Shown piece after piece: positions 24,834 to 36,551 of a DNA stretch of 64,000 nucleotides. How positions within the stretch are numbered: the stretch's first letter is position 1; each line of letters starts with the position of its first letter. The stretch lies in NCBI GenBank assembly GCA_947650285.1, contig CANTFL010001148.1:218360-282359 (forward strand), in the 5' to 3' direction. The translations under genes and the position numbers were made by a program. Source of the DNA: Hyaloperonospora brassicae (Eukaryota > Oomycota > Peronosporomycetes > Peronosporales > Peronosporaceae). The notes beneath the pieces were generated by a model, which saw only the letters and a list, made by a program, of their open reading frames with translations, was not told the DNA's origin and did no database searches.

Positions 24834-24838
24834 CACTC

Positions 24839-25161
24839 TGTTGCAATCTCTATAGCGTCGAGCTCTTAGCTAGTACTGAGTTCCTGAGAACACCAGATGT
24901 ATACACCTTGACACATCATGATGTATATTACCTAGCTTAGCTCTTTCTGGCTACAGACGACTTGCCTTGCACCTTGCACTTTTACGACTGAGCTTTGCAT
25001 GAATGCGATTGTAGCGAATCTGCGAACCAACACCTTCGTTAGTCGACTCGCCCCGTTCTGATATCCGCCGTTTCCCTTGTCCCTTGATTCAATCGGATTC
25101 AACCAACGGTAAACGGACTCGGGATGTTTCAACGACTTCAAGTTGGGAACATATCACAACA
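24839..25161. mobile_element. Solo LTR (copy 2) with CACTC target duplication
   Basis: A 323-bp relative of 1131-1454 in the same orientation. Its ends are TGTTG and CAACA, a perfect 5-bp inverted terminal match of TG..CA type. It is flanked by CACTC at 24834-24838 and 25162-25166. No internal retroelement sequence is attached. The different target duplications show that the two copies were independent insertions. Confidence 0.82.
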
Positions 25162-25166
25162 CACTC

Positions 25167-27398
25167 ATAGTCCACGTGCTTGCAGCAAGATAAAGGCGTG
25201 CGCGTATACACAAACTTCGTATTGGTAGAAGCCTGGACGTCAGCAGCGGATGATTGTTCATCGTTCATTAGCGAGGCTGTCGTCCATGTTGATTGCTGCG
25301 AATTCAGAAAGCTGATAATGATCATATTTACGCACGTGGGAAAAGACTGTGTGTAAAGTGTACTTATGTAAGTCTCTGATCAATTTGCAACGGTGGGAAT
25401 ACACAAGTGCGCCAAACGCAGATACGAGAAGATAATCCTCGCGAGACGACGACGAAATGAACAATGCTCGACAAGATTTAAAAGTGATATCACAAACGGA
25501 TAATTTACAAAAATGCACCACAAAACGAGAAATAGTCATTTGCCAGAAGGTAATAAAAAATAGCGCATGCCAAATGATTTAGAGCACCACTGATGTATAC
25601 GATGCGACCAAAATATACACCTGCCTTTCATTCTTCACGTACACTCACATGTTTAAGCTTCCTTCCCTCGCTTATTACATCAATCAGAAAATTGTACGTC
25701 ATCTAAATCGCTAGCAGCCGTTTTGCTCGAAGGTAAAGGTGCGCCAAGCCTTTTAGGCGTGGCTTACCAATGTCCTTATCGTCGATGATAAGGTTACGTT
25801 TGTTTAACCTCGTTCGTCTAGCTTTGTGGCTATGGATTGTATAATGCATAGCTGTCAACGCCGAATAGTTATTATATGAGATTAAACAGTTTCGGGTTAC
25901 AATGGCGTACAAACAAGGCTCTGTAAGATGTTCAAGATACGACTGGAGGCAGCATGAGCTGATGCATCGACAGGTAGCAGTAAATGACAATATTGTGAAC
26001 AGCTGACGGAATGTGTTGGTGCTATCGCAGGTAGTCACGTGGATGCTTGTGGGTCCATGATAAAAGATGCACATCGACAAAATATGCAACACGGACGAAA
26101 TACTGTGGTTGTTACAAAGACGAACCTGTTAATGGCGGTATTGTTGTAGTGTTAATATGGACAAGCGGTATGGATGCTGCAAAGATAGACGCTGTAGTTT
26201 GTTGTTATCTGCAGTGGGGAACATAATGCACATAAGCGTAGCAGCTTGGTCCACTTGGTCCACTTCGGGCATGAGACACAATACACTGATACATCATTAT
26301 GCTACACGTTCACAACAAAGTCGCTCTACCTGCGAAGGTTATAAATATCATGATGCTCTCATCGTAGAGATCGTGTACCCTGTGACAAAGCAACCGGCGT
26401 GTTAACGGCTTTCACCTTGTAAAGCTATGTGATTAATGGAGACGAAATGACTGATTTGGCACCCATTAAACCGCCGAAGCTGCTTTTGTTCATCATTTGC
26501 TGCAACACTTTTACAAACGTCATCGAAACGTTGATAGTTATCTATTCGATTCACAGCATTTGTTCATTCGGTCGATTTATATACACGAGTGGTGAATTTA
26601 TATATATTTCATGCAATTTTTCTTCAATGGGGTGCATCCTTCTAATCAGTTTTTGGTCTTTTCTATCTTTGCTAAAAACTTATTATCTTCTTTTTTATCT
26701 GTGATTTCATTGAAGAAATAGAGGCAAAACATAGCATGTACAGAATTTGTCGCGTCTTTGAAGCCTTTATGACAAAGGCACGAGCGTCACCATGTAAACG
26801 TTGCACTTTACGGTTGGGTATCCAGTCATGTCGCCTTATGACGTCCAGATCTCATCGATTTGAGCATCGCACAATGCGACGGTGCCGGTATCAGGGATTG
26901 CATCGAAAGCATCGACGAAGACACGCTCGGGTCGTTGCAATCCAGACGGCGTAGACCAATCGTCAGTACACCAGCACTGCACGCGAGTTTCCCGTCAGTC
27001 GACGTGCAGATCGCGTCGATTTGTAAACAATTTGTCACAACAAGTTCGACGGCTTGTCCACGTCATGGATTGTATTGGACAGTCGAGCGATAGCCCGTCC
27101 AAAGGCTGCTCGAAATGTGACGTGCCCACTGGCACTATGAGGATCGACAAGAGGGCAGCAATCGTGACCAAGTGCACTTGTTATGTGGCACGTCAGCACC
27201 AACCTCAAAGAAGCGAGCGAGCACTCTGGTCAGTTGCATTGCACGTGTGGCTGGCCGCTCATCAACGTACGTTTGCGGACGTATGGACCTATATGTGATC
27301 CTCAACAAGATAGTGCGGTTGACTCACTCGGCTCCAATGACCAGTGTAGTGTGGTAGAAGGAAGACCCGAGGGATACGCACGCTATTCTGGAACTCTA
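25167..27398. other. Non-coding stretch
   Basis: AT-rich in parts (25.5-26.7 kb) with only short, low-complexity reading frames. I see no gene, RNA or intact mobile element. Its right end borders the long hairpin. Confidence 0.55.
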
Positions 27399-27468
27399 GA
27401 GCGCAGATCGGATCAAGTCAGTGTCCCTTCGCACAAAGACACTCACTGACTTGATCCGATCTGCGCTC
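27399..27468. repeat. Perfect 24-bp inverted repeat (hairpin), 22-nt loop
   Basis: Arms 27399-27422 and 27445-27468 are perfect reverse complements (GAGCGCAGATCGGATCAAGT plus CAGT). The hairpin lies about 160 bp downstream of the stop codon of the minus-strand C2/PH gene, so it may sit in that gene's 3' UTR. A bacterial-style terminator role is unlikely in a eukaryote. Confidence 0.9.
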
Positions 27469-27627
27469 GTGAGGCTCCGTCCGTATCATTTCTACGATAA
27501 GGGGTCGACGGTGCTCGTCAGATAAAGAGTCGATGCGTAAACAAAGCCGACTGCTTGAACTCGCTCGCACTTGCACTGATTTAAATACACACACCATTTT
27601 CACGACACCAGCAGTCGTCGTCGGCAC

Positions 27628-28812
27628 TTACGGCACCAGTAGTTCACGACGGTGCAAATTGATCTTGTACTCCCACGACTGCTGCTGCGCGGAACTCGAC
27701 ACGTACAGCACGTACATTGTGCCCCCGGCGTAGAGCTTCAACGGAAACAATGGACTCGGGTCGCTCTTGTGCTGCGCACTCGACTTGATGACCTGCAGCT
27801 TTGCCAGGTCCAGACTAACAATCAGCTTGGCGGTCGTGTTGTCAAAGAGGTGAAACGTCGTGTCCGTGAGGACGCCCCAGCGTGCCACAACGACCTTGCG
27901 CGACGGCGAAGCGCTTGTTGGCGTCCTCCTGGACGTCAGTAGCGCCGGCGACGCCAATAAGCCATTGCTCGACACTTGCTTCGACCAGAACGAGACCAGC
28001 CGCTTGGCTCTGGACGTGAGGGGCGGTCCCTGCAGGAACTGACCGGATTTGCACGGCCGCCGCGACGACACGGGCTTGATCGTGAGCTCCACGGTGCCCT
28101 TTACAAAGCGGTGGAGCCCCACGATCGACTCGTCGACGGGGAACTTCCACTTGGCCAGCGGCGCGCTCGCTTTCGTCTTGTGCTCCCACCCCGTCTCGAG
28201 TGGGACAATCGCTTGGCCCAGGAACCGCAACTTGCCGGCGTTGCTCACGCCAATGACCGTCGTGACAATGTCGCACTTGCTCGACAACATGGGCACAAAG
28301 AGCGCGTCGCGCCACGTGGGCACGTCGACGTGCGCGCAGCGCGACGTGGAAAAGTGAAACATGAACGGTCCAAAGGGTTTCTTGAGCACGCGGACGTTGC
28401 AAAAGACCGACACGACGTTGCGAAAGTCGCACAGCAGCTCGAGGCCCGTGACGGCCGTGACTTGGAGCTCGGCGGGGCGGCCCACGGCACTGAGGCGCGT
28501 CGCGAGCCGCTGCCGCGACAAAAAACAGCGCACGAGGCGCTGCACGACGCGCGCCGCTGCGTGGCGCTCAGCACGGCGCGCACGCGGCAGCTGCGCCTCG
28601 TGCTGGACGAGGCGACGCGCTTCGGTCCGGCGGTGCACCACTTGGCCCCAGGCGCGACGACTGCGCGCGTCAATAGGCGGCGTGCCGGGCATCTCGGGGC
28701 ACTTGCGGCGCTCTTGTTGCGCCGGTGTCGCTACGAGCGCGAGCGGGGGGTCGGCCGCTTTGTCGTCGGCGTCGCTCGGACGGCAGGCGGGACGCAGCTG
28801 ACTCGACGACAT
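27628..28812 (-). CDS. C2-like and PH-like domain protein with IQ motif
   Basis: 394 aa, ATG at 28812, no intron needed. Residues about 85-105 form an IQ-like amphipathic basic helix ('ARVVQRLVRCFLSRQRLA'), a possible calmodulin-binding site. Residues about 112-255 look like a C2-type beta sandwich ('LQVTAVTGLELL..', 'FLGQAIVPLETGW', 'VKGTVELTIKP'). The last 100 residues look like a pleckstrin-homology fold ('RWGVLTDTTFHLFDN' ... 'SSSAQQQSWEYKINLHRREL', shown in parts), with the conserved Trp in the final helix. Both domains usually bind membranes or phosphoinositides, so a peripheral membrane or signalling role is inferred. The region is GC-rich, and for that reason a 329-codon frame is also open on the other strand; that frame has no family resemblance and was discarded. 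Confidence 0.72.
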   Translation of the reverse strand: MSSSQLRPACRPSDADDKAADPPLALVATPAQQERRKCPEMPGTPPIDARSRRAWGQVVHRRTEARRLVQHEAQLPRARRAERHAAARVVQRLVRCFLSRQRLATRLSAVGRPAELQVTAVTGLELLCDFRNVVSVFCNVRVLKKPFGPFMFHFSTSRCAHVDVPTWRDALFVPMLSSKCDIVTTVIGVSNAGKLRFLGQAIVPLETGWEHKTKASAPLAKWKFPVDESIVGLHRFVKGTVELTIKPVSSRRPCKSGQFLQGPPLTSRAKRLVSFWSKQVSSNGLLASPALLTSRRTPTSASPSRKVVVARWGVLTDTTFHLFDNTTAKLIVSLDLAKLQVIKSSAQHKSDPSPLFPLKLYAGGTMYVLYVSSSAQQQSWEYKINLHRRELLVP

Positions 28813-31800
28813 GCGGCGACGGTGGGCGTACGCGGGTCGAGGGAGAGGCGGACGCGACGATCAGTACGGCTGCTGTTGCTGCTGCTGCAATTGGTGCGGT
28901 GGGGCGCGGCCGTCGTCTCGGGCAAATTGACTTGTGGGGCGACGATGGCGTGGGGTGGACGGTGAACGCGGACATGTTGGTTTCAGTATGCAGGTGGCTC
29001 GGAACCGTACGGATGCGGGGGCGCGTGGGAAGAGGCGACAGACGCAGACAGAATGTTAGATAGTGGCTGTTGTAGGCAGATGCAAATGAGCCCAACGTTT
29101 TGGGTCTCGTTTTTCGAGCGGTTTAAACCGCCTCATGTGCGCGTTGCGACGCGAGCGCTTGGAAGGCTGTTGGACTTTGTGGACCCTGTGGGATAAACGT
29201 CAGTGGCCATTCACGCGCGCGGGCGCTGCTAACTTGGAGCGACTACTGCAGAGACGAGACGCAGAAGGCACCGACGTTGTGCACGTGCGCGCGACGGCGA
29301 CATTTGGACAAGGAGAGTGTCGATTGCTTAGACCGGCGCGAGATCGAGTAACGGCAGCACATGCAGTGTCGAGGGCTCTGTGTGCATGTCGACTGCACTG
29401 GACCCATTCAAAAAGTGCGTCCACAAGAGCACACCTGGTCATGGCTGGTGTACGAGCAAGTCCCTTTCCTGCCACACACACACACCCACACACACACAAA
29501 AGGTCACTTTGTATCCCAACGCCGACTTGAAGTGCACGACGCCCGCGTGTCTGGCCGGGCACCTGATTCTGGTTTCCAGCTGCTGAACAGGAGCGGAAAG
29601 AGGCGGGACCGATAGGGCGACGTGAGGCTAGAAAAGCACTCTATTTATAGAACGCTCTAACGCGCCCGATTCGCGTCGACGTGACGCCGAGAAACGAAAA
29701 CGTGGAGTTGTGATCTAAACGGACGGTTTCGAGACTAAATATGGCCCGACGTGTCGTGTGCAAACCCACAGCGACGACAGAACAACTTACAGCCGTCGAA
29801 GAGCTACGGCCATTGTCACAAGGTTCGTTGATCACCTTGTGTGTCATCGTCCCCTTTCTCCAGCGAGCAAACAGTGGATGCTTCGAGCGATGAACCGTTG
29901 CGTGCCACCTCCTTTCTGAGTGTTTGTCACGACCACGACGCATTCACTGTTCGCTACGCTGGTCGCTAGTCGCTGTTCTGCAACAAAAGAGGTGTTCAGT
30001 CGCGACGTTCGACGACAGGATGCGACCGCCAAATGGAAGTGTCGTGTGCGGTAGCTCGAGGAACAATAGTGTGCATCGAGATTTCCAAACAGATGATGAA
30101 GACGAGGCGGCAGGGTAACGGAGCATAGCGGGAGGCGGATTTGCAGCGTGGAAGATCCTGGCGTAAACATGCTGCAAAGTCGTACTGAGCGTCGATCAAG
30201 TTGTTTGTTATATGATGTTGAGATGGAAAGCAATAACGACACACTGATTGGAAGTAAAAGGAGCAGTTAACGTAGGTCATCGATTACATCGCTGCTCCTG
30301 ATGTGAATGGACGATGAAGAGTGTAAAGGACAATGACACGACAAACATCCGACGGTCTCGTACAAGTAACCCTTGTTTTCATACTCCGCCACGAAAGGTG
30401 CAATCCATTACAAGCTTGTCCGTCTCAATGGCAGTAGCGCCATTTGGCGACACCGTTTTCATTTTTTCTGTCGAAGCCGTGTCCTCCTCATTCAACTCAC
30501 GTCAGCAGCAGCTAGATCCCGCTGAGTCGGGTCGAGTCTTTTGCTTAGCATGGGTCGCCGAAGAAACTGGGCTAAGATATTGTGTAGAAGATCGTTAGCC
30601 CAGCGCATATCACACACGTATGCCAATAGTCACACATCAAATGTCGGCTGGCCGAAACGTCAGCGTTGATAACGTGGAGTCCGCATCACAGATTGGAAAA
30701 ACGAGTAACAATTCCACAAATCGAATATGTGTCAACGGTAAGCAGCTCCGTCCAACTCAAGACACCGATGCGAAAAGGAAGCAATGTCGGTTCATCTTCG
30801 ATACAAACATGAGTTGTGCATCTGATAGGCATGCGGTATATAAAACACACGTTCACTGACTTTCGAGACACGTGCGATCAAACATTGCAGTCGAACGCCA
30901 CCACGTTGGTGACAAATCTAAAGGCAATGCGACAACTACTGTACAGTCGCGAACCAGAAGGATGGCGTCACTCTATGTGCAAGACCAAGCATCCAGCATC
31001 AACATTCCCGCTGGTAGAACGAGTATCTGCAAATACTTTTTACCGCGCTGGGTATACCATTGCATGTCGAATGGCAAACGTCACAGACTTCTACGTTGAT
31101 GATATTATTAATGGCGGCGATAGAGAACGGTCGTCGCATTGATAGCACAGCAATTCCTATCGTGATGGACTTGTTCTTGCTACTCATAGATCACTCAGGA
31201 CACACACTCGTGCATTCACAATCGTCTGGTGTACACAGCCTCACAACTGCGACAATCATCCGGGTCACCTGCAATGAGTGACATGGACGATATAGCATTG
31301 CACCACGAACAGGGTATAAGGCACAGTATATTCGTTACCGCGGGTTGATCTCCGACATTGTGGCCGTAAAGTTACATCACAACAAAAAGCCAAGCGACAG
31401 AACATTCGACATCGAGAAGAATGGAATGGTAGAGATGTGTGAAGTGAGTCCGCGCTTGATCCCAATTTTTTTTAGCAGTTCACAATTCACTCTTACCGCG
31501 AAAAAAAAACAGCATCATAATTGAAACTTGTGCGGATTGTCATGGAACCGTCCAACTCGCGATTGCTGGACTCTGTCGTATATGGGAAGCTTGTGACGAT
31601 CTACGTTGATTCCTCCTGTCCTCGAGCTGCACGGAAAGGGAGCATGAGTTGTTGTAGCAATACGTGTCCTCTCGTCCGCGATAGATGAGCCATTAACTCC
31701 AAGCGAAAGTGAGTGTTCGGGTGGCTATGTACGACTCAGTAGACTGCCCTGCGCACAAGAAATGCTGGTGATAGAGCTCATCCAGCTCCGACTGGCTGCG

Positions 31801-33317
31801 AATCGGTAAATCTCTTTCGAGCCCAATCGTGGCCCATAATCAGCGGTAGCAGGAATGATTCTTGTACCCACGCGTTTGTCGGGTATTCTCGGCACAGAGT
31901 CTGGTCACACCACGTGTTTCGACATGTCTTTACCGCTTCGGTATGGCAAATTACAGACGGGACGTGAATGCAGGCAAAGCGGCAAGGTGATGTGGACGCA
32001 ATATATCTGTCTATGGGAAGCTTTGGTCATCGTCATGTAAGAAAGCTGGTACAATCGTTGTTGCTGCTTATATCGCTACGCTCACTGGAACTGCGTGCTT
32101 GTTCGTGATACTGCAAGTGAAGGGAGCGTCATTTCAAGTAACAACGCACTTGCGCTTCGACTTCGATCACGTTCGATAAACTTGCTTCACTTCTATCGAA
32201 GTCGCGCCGATAGTCATGCAGAAGGTTTACTCATTTGTGATGGACACGACAGCGCGACGGAGGCTGAAAAATACGTGCGGTAGGAAAACGCGCACGATGG
32301 GATACGTACAGAAGAAATGCTCGCAAACGGTGCTTTGCAGCCCATTTGAGCTACATGTGCTGGTTGGATGACTGAAAAGCAACGCGGGTGATTTCTCGTT
32401 ATCCATGTCGCTTGGTGTATCGAAATGTGTTGTCAAATACGCTCTCCAAAGTGAGCTAGACCGTTAAGAAGTGCCAAATGTAAAGTTCCACTTCCACGCG
32501 ATCGCCTTTGTGTCGAAAGCTTCTACAGCACTGCCTCCAGCTTATGGTATCAGCTTCAGGCAAATGAAGGACTGGAGTCTTTGCGAAACATACAAATCCG
32601 CTTTTTTGTACGTCGCAGGCCGGCGCGCACAAGCGAGTTCCTCGCATACCGAACAGTACCGTATCGAAGTATTGCCTGGTACCTCTGTGGCGCTCGTCGT
32701 GCCGCATACCACCGTCTGGAATGGACGAATGACAGACCAGTCGCACAAAATCGTAAACGACAGACTAAATAAAACTGAAATTGGCAATCATGGTGTACGT
32801 TTTTATTCATGCAACTTGCGATGTTGCGAGCGACTGTGTGGTCTAGATCCAGCAATGCGTCAGTATATGTCAAATGCAACTGCAGCAAACAGCGTGGCAC
32901 GATCCAAATCGTCCGGCATGTGTGGGCATTCCCGAATGAGCAACCTTTGAGTAGTTAACGTCTATAGTCCTTTTAAATGTAGGATATGTCTGAATCGTAC
33001 TAAACTATTACTATATGAATTTATAGAAAGTCTTTGTAGGTTTTGAGCCCATCCAAGCGAATGACTTCTTATATTATCAACGTCTATTGCGTTCGTTAGC
33101 AATATCGACGCTTTAGCATGATTTAACACCTTCGCATCCAGGCAGATTTCTTGTCTGACGTTTGTCGAGCGAATTAATGCTAATAATGTCAGTCCTCCTA
33201 GTGGTCCTTTAAAACCAAGGACGAAGTCGTGTCGCATACACGTTCACTTGCAGTGTATCAGCGCCATTTTACAATGGATGCGCTTTTGTCCGATAACACA
33301 AAAGTGGAAACAGACAA
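28813..33317. other. Non-coding stretch of 4.5 kb
   Basis: Contains a short CA repeat (about 29472-29499) and scattered short frames. The longest, about 159 codons at 32471-32950, has overlapping frames of similar size on the other strand and no known domain. I support no gene here. The stretch ends at the gypsy target-site duplication GACAA (33313-33317). Confidence 0.55.
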
Positions 33318-33797
33318 TGTGACGGGGTTACACAACGGGTGTGTGTAACAGGTTACATAACATGTGTGGTACACAAAGGACGGAGTCCCATTAAAAATGG
33401 TATTCGAACACCATATCAATTGTCGGGGGACGACGTGTGTCAGCCACCGAATTCAGAGATCTTTTAGGAGGTATTAATTAGAACAGTAGTGACTGGGTTG
33501 AGTACGTTGTTCTGAGGTGTTCTTTTCGATAAACATAAATAAGGATCAGTCCCCATTTGATCATTTAAGACACGTGCCTTACGAGGCGTCTTTGATCGGT
33601 AAGAGCTAGCAACGCCTGTGCAGGTAACTACTCTTGAGCACTATGTGCTGTGATTCTCTTGAATCGTTTGGTCCCCTGGAACAGGGACCGCAAGCTCTCT
33701 GAGCTTGTTGACTCTCTGAGTCGGGTTCTCTGAACCTAAGCTGCTCGTTGAGCGTAAAGTCTTTCTCTGACTTAAGTAGATGTGTAGCTTCGCTACA
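33318..33797 (+). repeat. Left LTR of gypsy element
   Basis: 480 bp, starting TGTGACGGGG and ending GCTACA. It contains short inverted repeats near its start (GTTACACA..TGTGTAAC). Paired with 40564-41043. Confidence 0.93.
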
Positions 33798-34045
33798 CTT
33801 GGTAGCGCTTGTAGTCAATCTACGCCTGAGTCATTATCGACTGATCCTCTGTAAGGATGGAGCAATCCATACCTCTCGCTGAGGCCCAAAAGGTTGCGCT
33901 TGATAAGCTGACCGCGGCCATAGGCTCTGAGTATGTGAAGTTTTTAGATGATTAAGGTCCCGATGTGCTTAATACATGAGTCGGGACATTCATGCAGTAT
34001 GAAACGGCCTTTTCAGGGCAGGTTCAAAATTAAGTAGCGTCGGCT

Positions 34046-34891
34046 ATGCCAACACGCTTTGTGGCAATGCCAGATGAAGAAGATAAGCCTCGTTCACTTC
34101 GTGTGAACGACAAACATTACTCCGGGAAGGAGGGAGAAAATCTCACCCTCTGGATCCGTAAGATTGAGATGACCATGAGCTTTGGCCTTATCTCACTGGG
34201 GTACCAGCGGGTATCGCTGGATATCTCCAAGCTCGATGGAAGAGCTAGAGAATGGGCTTTGACGTGTGGCACGTCGGTCGACTTGGCATTTTCCACATGG
34301 GATTCGCTCAAGTTAGACCTATTGCGAGTTTTCTCGCCGCATAACCAGGCTTATCGCGTGCGCTCACGCTTCTTGTCTACCCGTCAGGGTAAGAATGAGA
34401 TAACGGACTATGTCCAAGAGTTGAGAACTCTGATGGCTGCTATGCAGTCTGAACCTCTTCTTGAGACATTCTATGTGACTGTCTTAATGAAAGGTCTTCG
34501 TAATGGCGTTGCCAGGACCGAGGTGTTTCGGGTCCATCCCTCTACTTTTGAGGAGACTGTTAGCATCGCTCAAAATGCTGAGCACAACTTCAAGTCGGCC
34601 AGACTTGGTTGGAATGGGTACAACCCAAGCTTTTCGAGAGCAACCTCTGCGAGCACCTAGGCTTTCTGTAAGCCAGAACCGATGGATCTCGGCCATGCTG
34701 AAGATGAAGGTGAAGCAGAGCTTCATGTTGCAGAGCAACTAAAGGAAGTGAGACGCTGTTATATGTGCGGGAGCACTAAACACTTGCGTCTCACTTGTCC
34801 TTTGCGTAAGAAACAACCGAATCATATGGTTCGAAACCCCAGCCCCAACCAGAAACCTGGTATGGCACGGGGAAACGTCGACAATCAGTAG
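34046..34891 (+). pseudogene. gag of gypsy element with one in-frame stop
   Basis: ATG at 34046 opens 204 codons of a retrotransposon Gag/capsid-like protein ('LTLWIRKIEM', 'WDSLKLDLLRVFSP', 'YVQELRTLM'), closed by a TAG at 34658-34660. The same frame continues to 34891 and includes a CCHC-type zinc knuckle ('CYMCGSTKHLRLTC'). So the original gag was about 280 codons, and a single nonsense mutation separates capsid from nucleocapsid. Confidence 0.82.
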
Positions 34892-35052
34892 TGCGGGGAG
34901 CCCTACTGGGGTAGAACTGAGTTCTGTCACTTCTCTACGATGTAGACTAAAACAGGGCTTATCCCCACTGAGCTCTGTGCCCGCCAGCACAGAGCGTGGA
35001 TACAAGCCTGGCTTTTAGTCGCTGAGGCGACAGTAAAAGACTTTGAGAAGAA

Positions 35053-36423
35053 GTGGTAGATATAATAGACTCCGGAGCATCACGCAATTATGCTCGACGT
35101 CGTTTCCTTGAGGCAAGTCAGCGATATGCTAAAGCGCTCATAGCGCTTAAAGGTGATTCGATTACCGTTCGTTTAGCGACTAGTAGTCGCGTCACGGTGC
35201 CTAAAGCTCCGTTGGACTTAAGTGTGAAGGTTTTGCACTTTGACAGCACTGAACGCTGCATTGTCCTCGATTTGGATTCGAAATATGATATCATATTGGG
35301 TATGGCCTGGCTTGAACGCCATGAGCCATGGATTGATTGGAGGTCTAAGACCTTAGGCGCAACGCTCAATGTTCCTAGCTAATCTTTGGAGAGTCATGAA
35401 CCCACCTTTGCTAGAGAACAAAAGCACTATTGGCGCGAGCCATTGACGGAAGATGTCAATGTGCTGGACATTGGTATGTCTGAGTTAGTTAGCTATAATG
35501 TCAATGACATAAAGATTGAGCGGAGCTCTTTCACCGTATGTGAAGGGTTTTGTACTCCGTTGAGTGATACTCGTTGTGATAATGAGTCACTGCATGCTGC
35601 AGGCATGTTTGGAATAGGGCTGAGACATCAAGAATGTAATTCCTCTGATGTGATTGATGTGGCACGTGAAATTTCACCGAGTGAGGGCGGCCGCGATGGC
35701 ACCTCACTGAATGTCGGTAAGTACATTGTAGGCAAGCAGCCAGAGAATTCAGGGCAAGGACCACATAATGCACTTGAAGTGGTACGTTTAAGTCCACTGG
35801 GTGAAGTGTTAGAGTTAAGTAACTCGTCACCAGATGTCGTATAAGACATGAGCTCTCGTATAGAGCGTGCTAAGATAAATAGCAACTACGGGGAAGCTAT
35901 TGTCCCATCCTCTAGGAGACGTAAGGTTTCTTTGAGGAAACAATCCCGGCCTCGGGTGGCAACTAGTAAGCGCCCAGCATCTAAGAAGTCACGAAGTGAT
36001 AATAGTAATAATACAATATATACACTTGTCAATAAAGTGACTGGCCATGGTTATGACAACATTAGTCTAGAGACTCTTTCATCCTCAAATACTCTATTTG
36101 ACCTAGACGAAATGTCTAAGAGCGAATTCGGCCAAGCCTTGCAGGCAGGAGATTTATCTGATTCAGCGGTCATTCGACCCGACGTTAAATTGAACTCATC
36201 CTCGTTGTTGGACGAGTCCGCCCTTGAGGACAAGAAAGCGTCACTTGGTGATTGTAGTGGATCTGCTATCCTTAAGGATCCTCTTGGTCCGTTTTATCCT
36301 TTGGTAAATGATTTTCAAGACGTGGTGTGTCACAACACACCGTTCATCTTGCCTCCCGATAGAGGTGTTCGTCATGAAATTGACTTATTTCCTGGAACTA
36401 AATACTGCGTAACACGGCATTAA
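35053..36423 (+). pseudogene. pol part 1: aspartic protease, linker, start of reverse transcriptase
   Basis: A single frame interrupted by two in-frame stops (about 35380 and 35842). The protease active site is 'DIIDSGASRNY' and the second conserved block is 'DIILGMAWLERH'. A roughly 300-codon linker without known motifs follows. The frame then enters the reverse transcriptase N-terminus ('RGVRHEIDLFPGTKYCVTR'), where it is broken by an inverted duplication. Confidence 0.78.
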
Positions 36424-36551
36424 CTTTTACCAAAGAAGCAGTGTGACTTCAATACCAGCCGCCTGCTTTGAACGAAAGAAATCATTAATGACGTCACACT
36501 GTTTCTTTGGTAAAAGCCAATGCCATGTTGCACAGTATTTAGTTCCAGGAA
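36389..36551. repeat. Inverted duplication inside the reverse transcriptase
   Basis: Arms 36389-36447 and 36493-36551 are near-perfect reverse complements (about 59 bp with about 5 mismatches) around a 45-bp loop. The reverse strand of loop plus right arm again encodes the normal reverse transcriptase sequence, including a 'DFFRSKQAAG'-like stretch. The right arm therefore seems to be a diverged copy inserted backwards. Confidence 0.85.

Noticed and set aside
27976..28965. Long plus-strand frame of 329 codons opposite the C2/PH gene
   Set aside because: It is an Arg/Gly/His-rich shadow created by high GC on the coding minus strand, lacks domain resemblance, and the minus-strand protein has clear C2/PH/IQ features.
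32471..32950. Plus-strand frame of 159 codons
   Set aside because: Comparable frames are open on the other strand at the same place and the product resembles nothing; likely chance.
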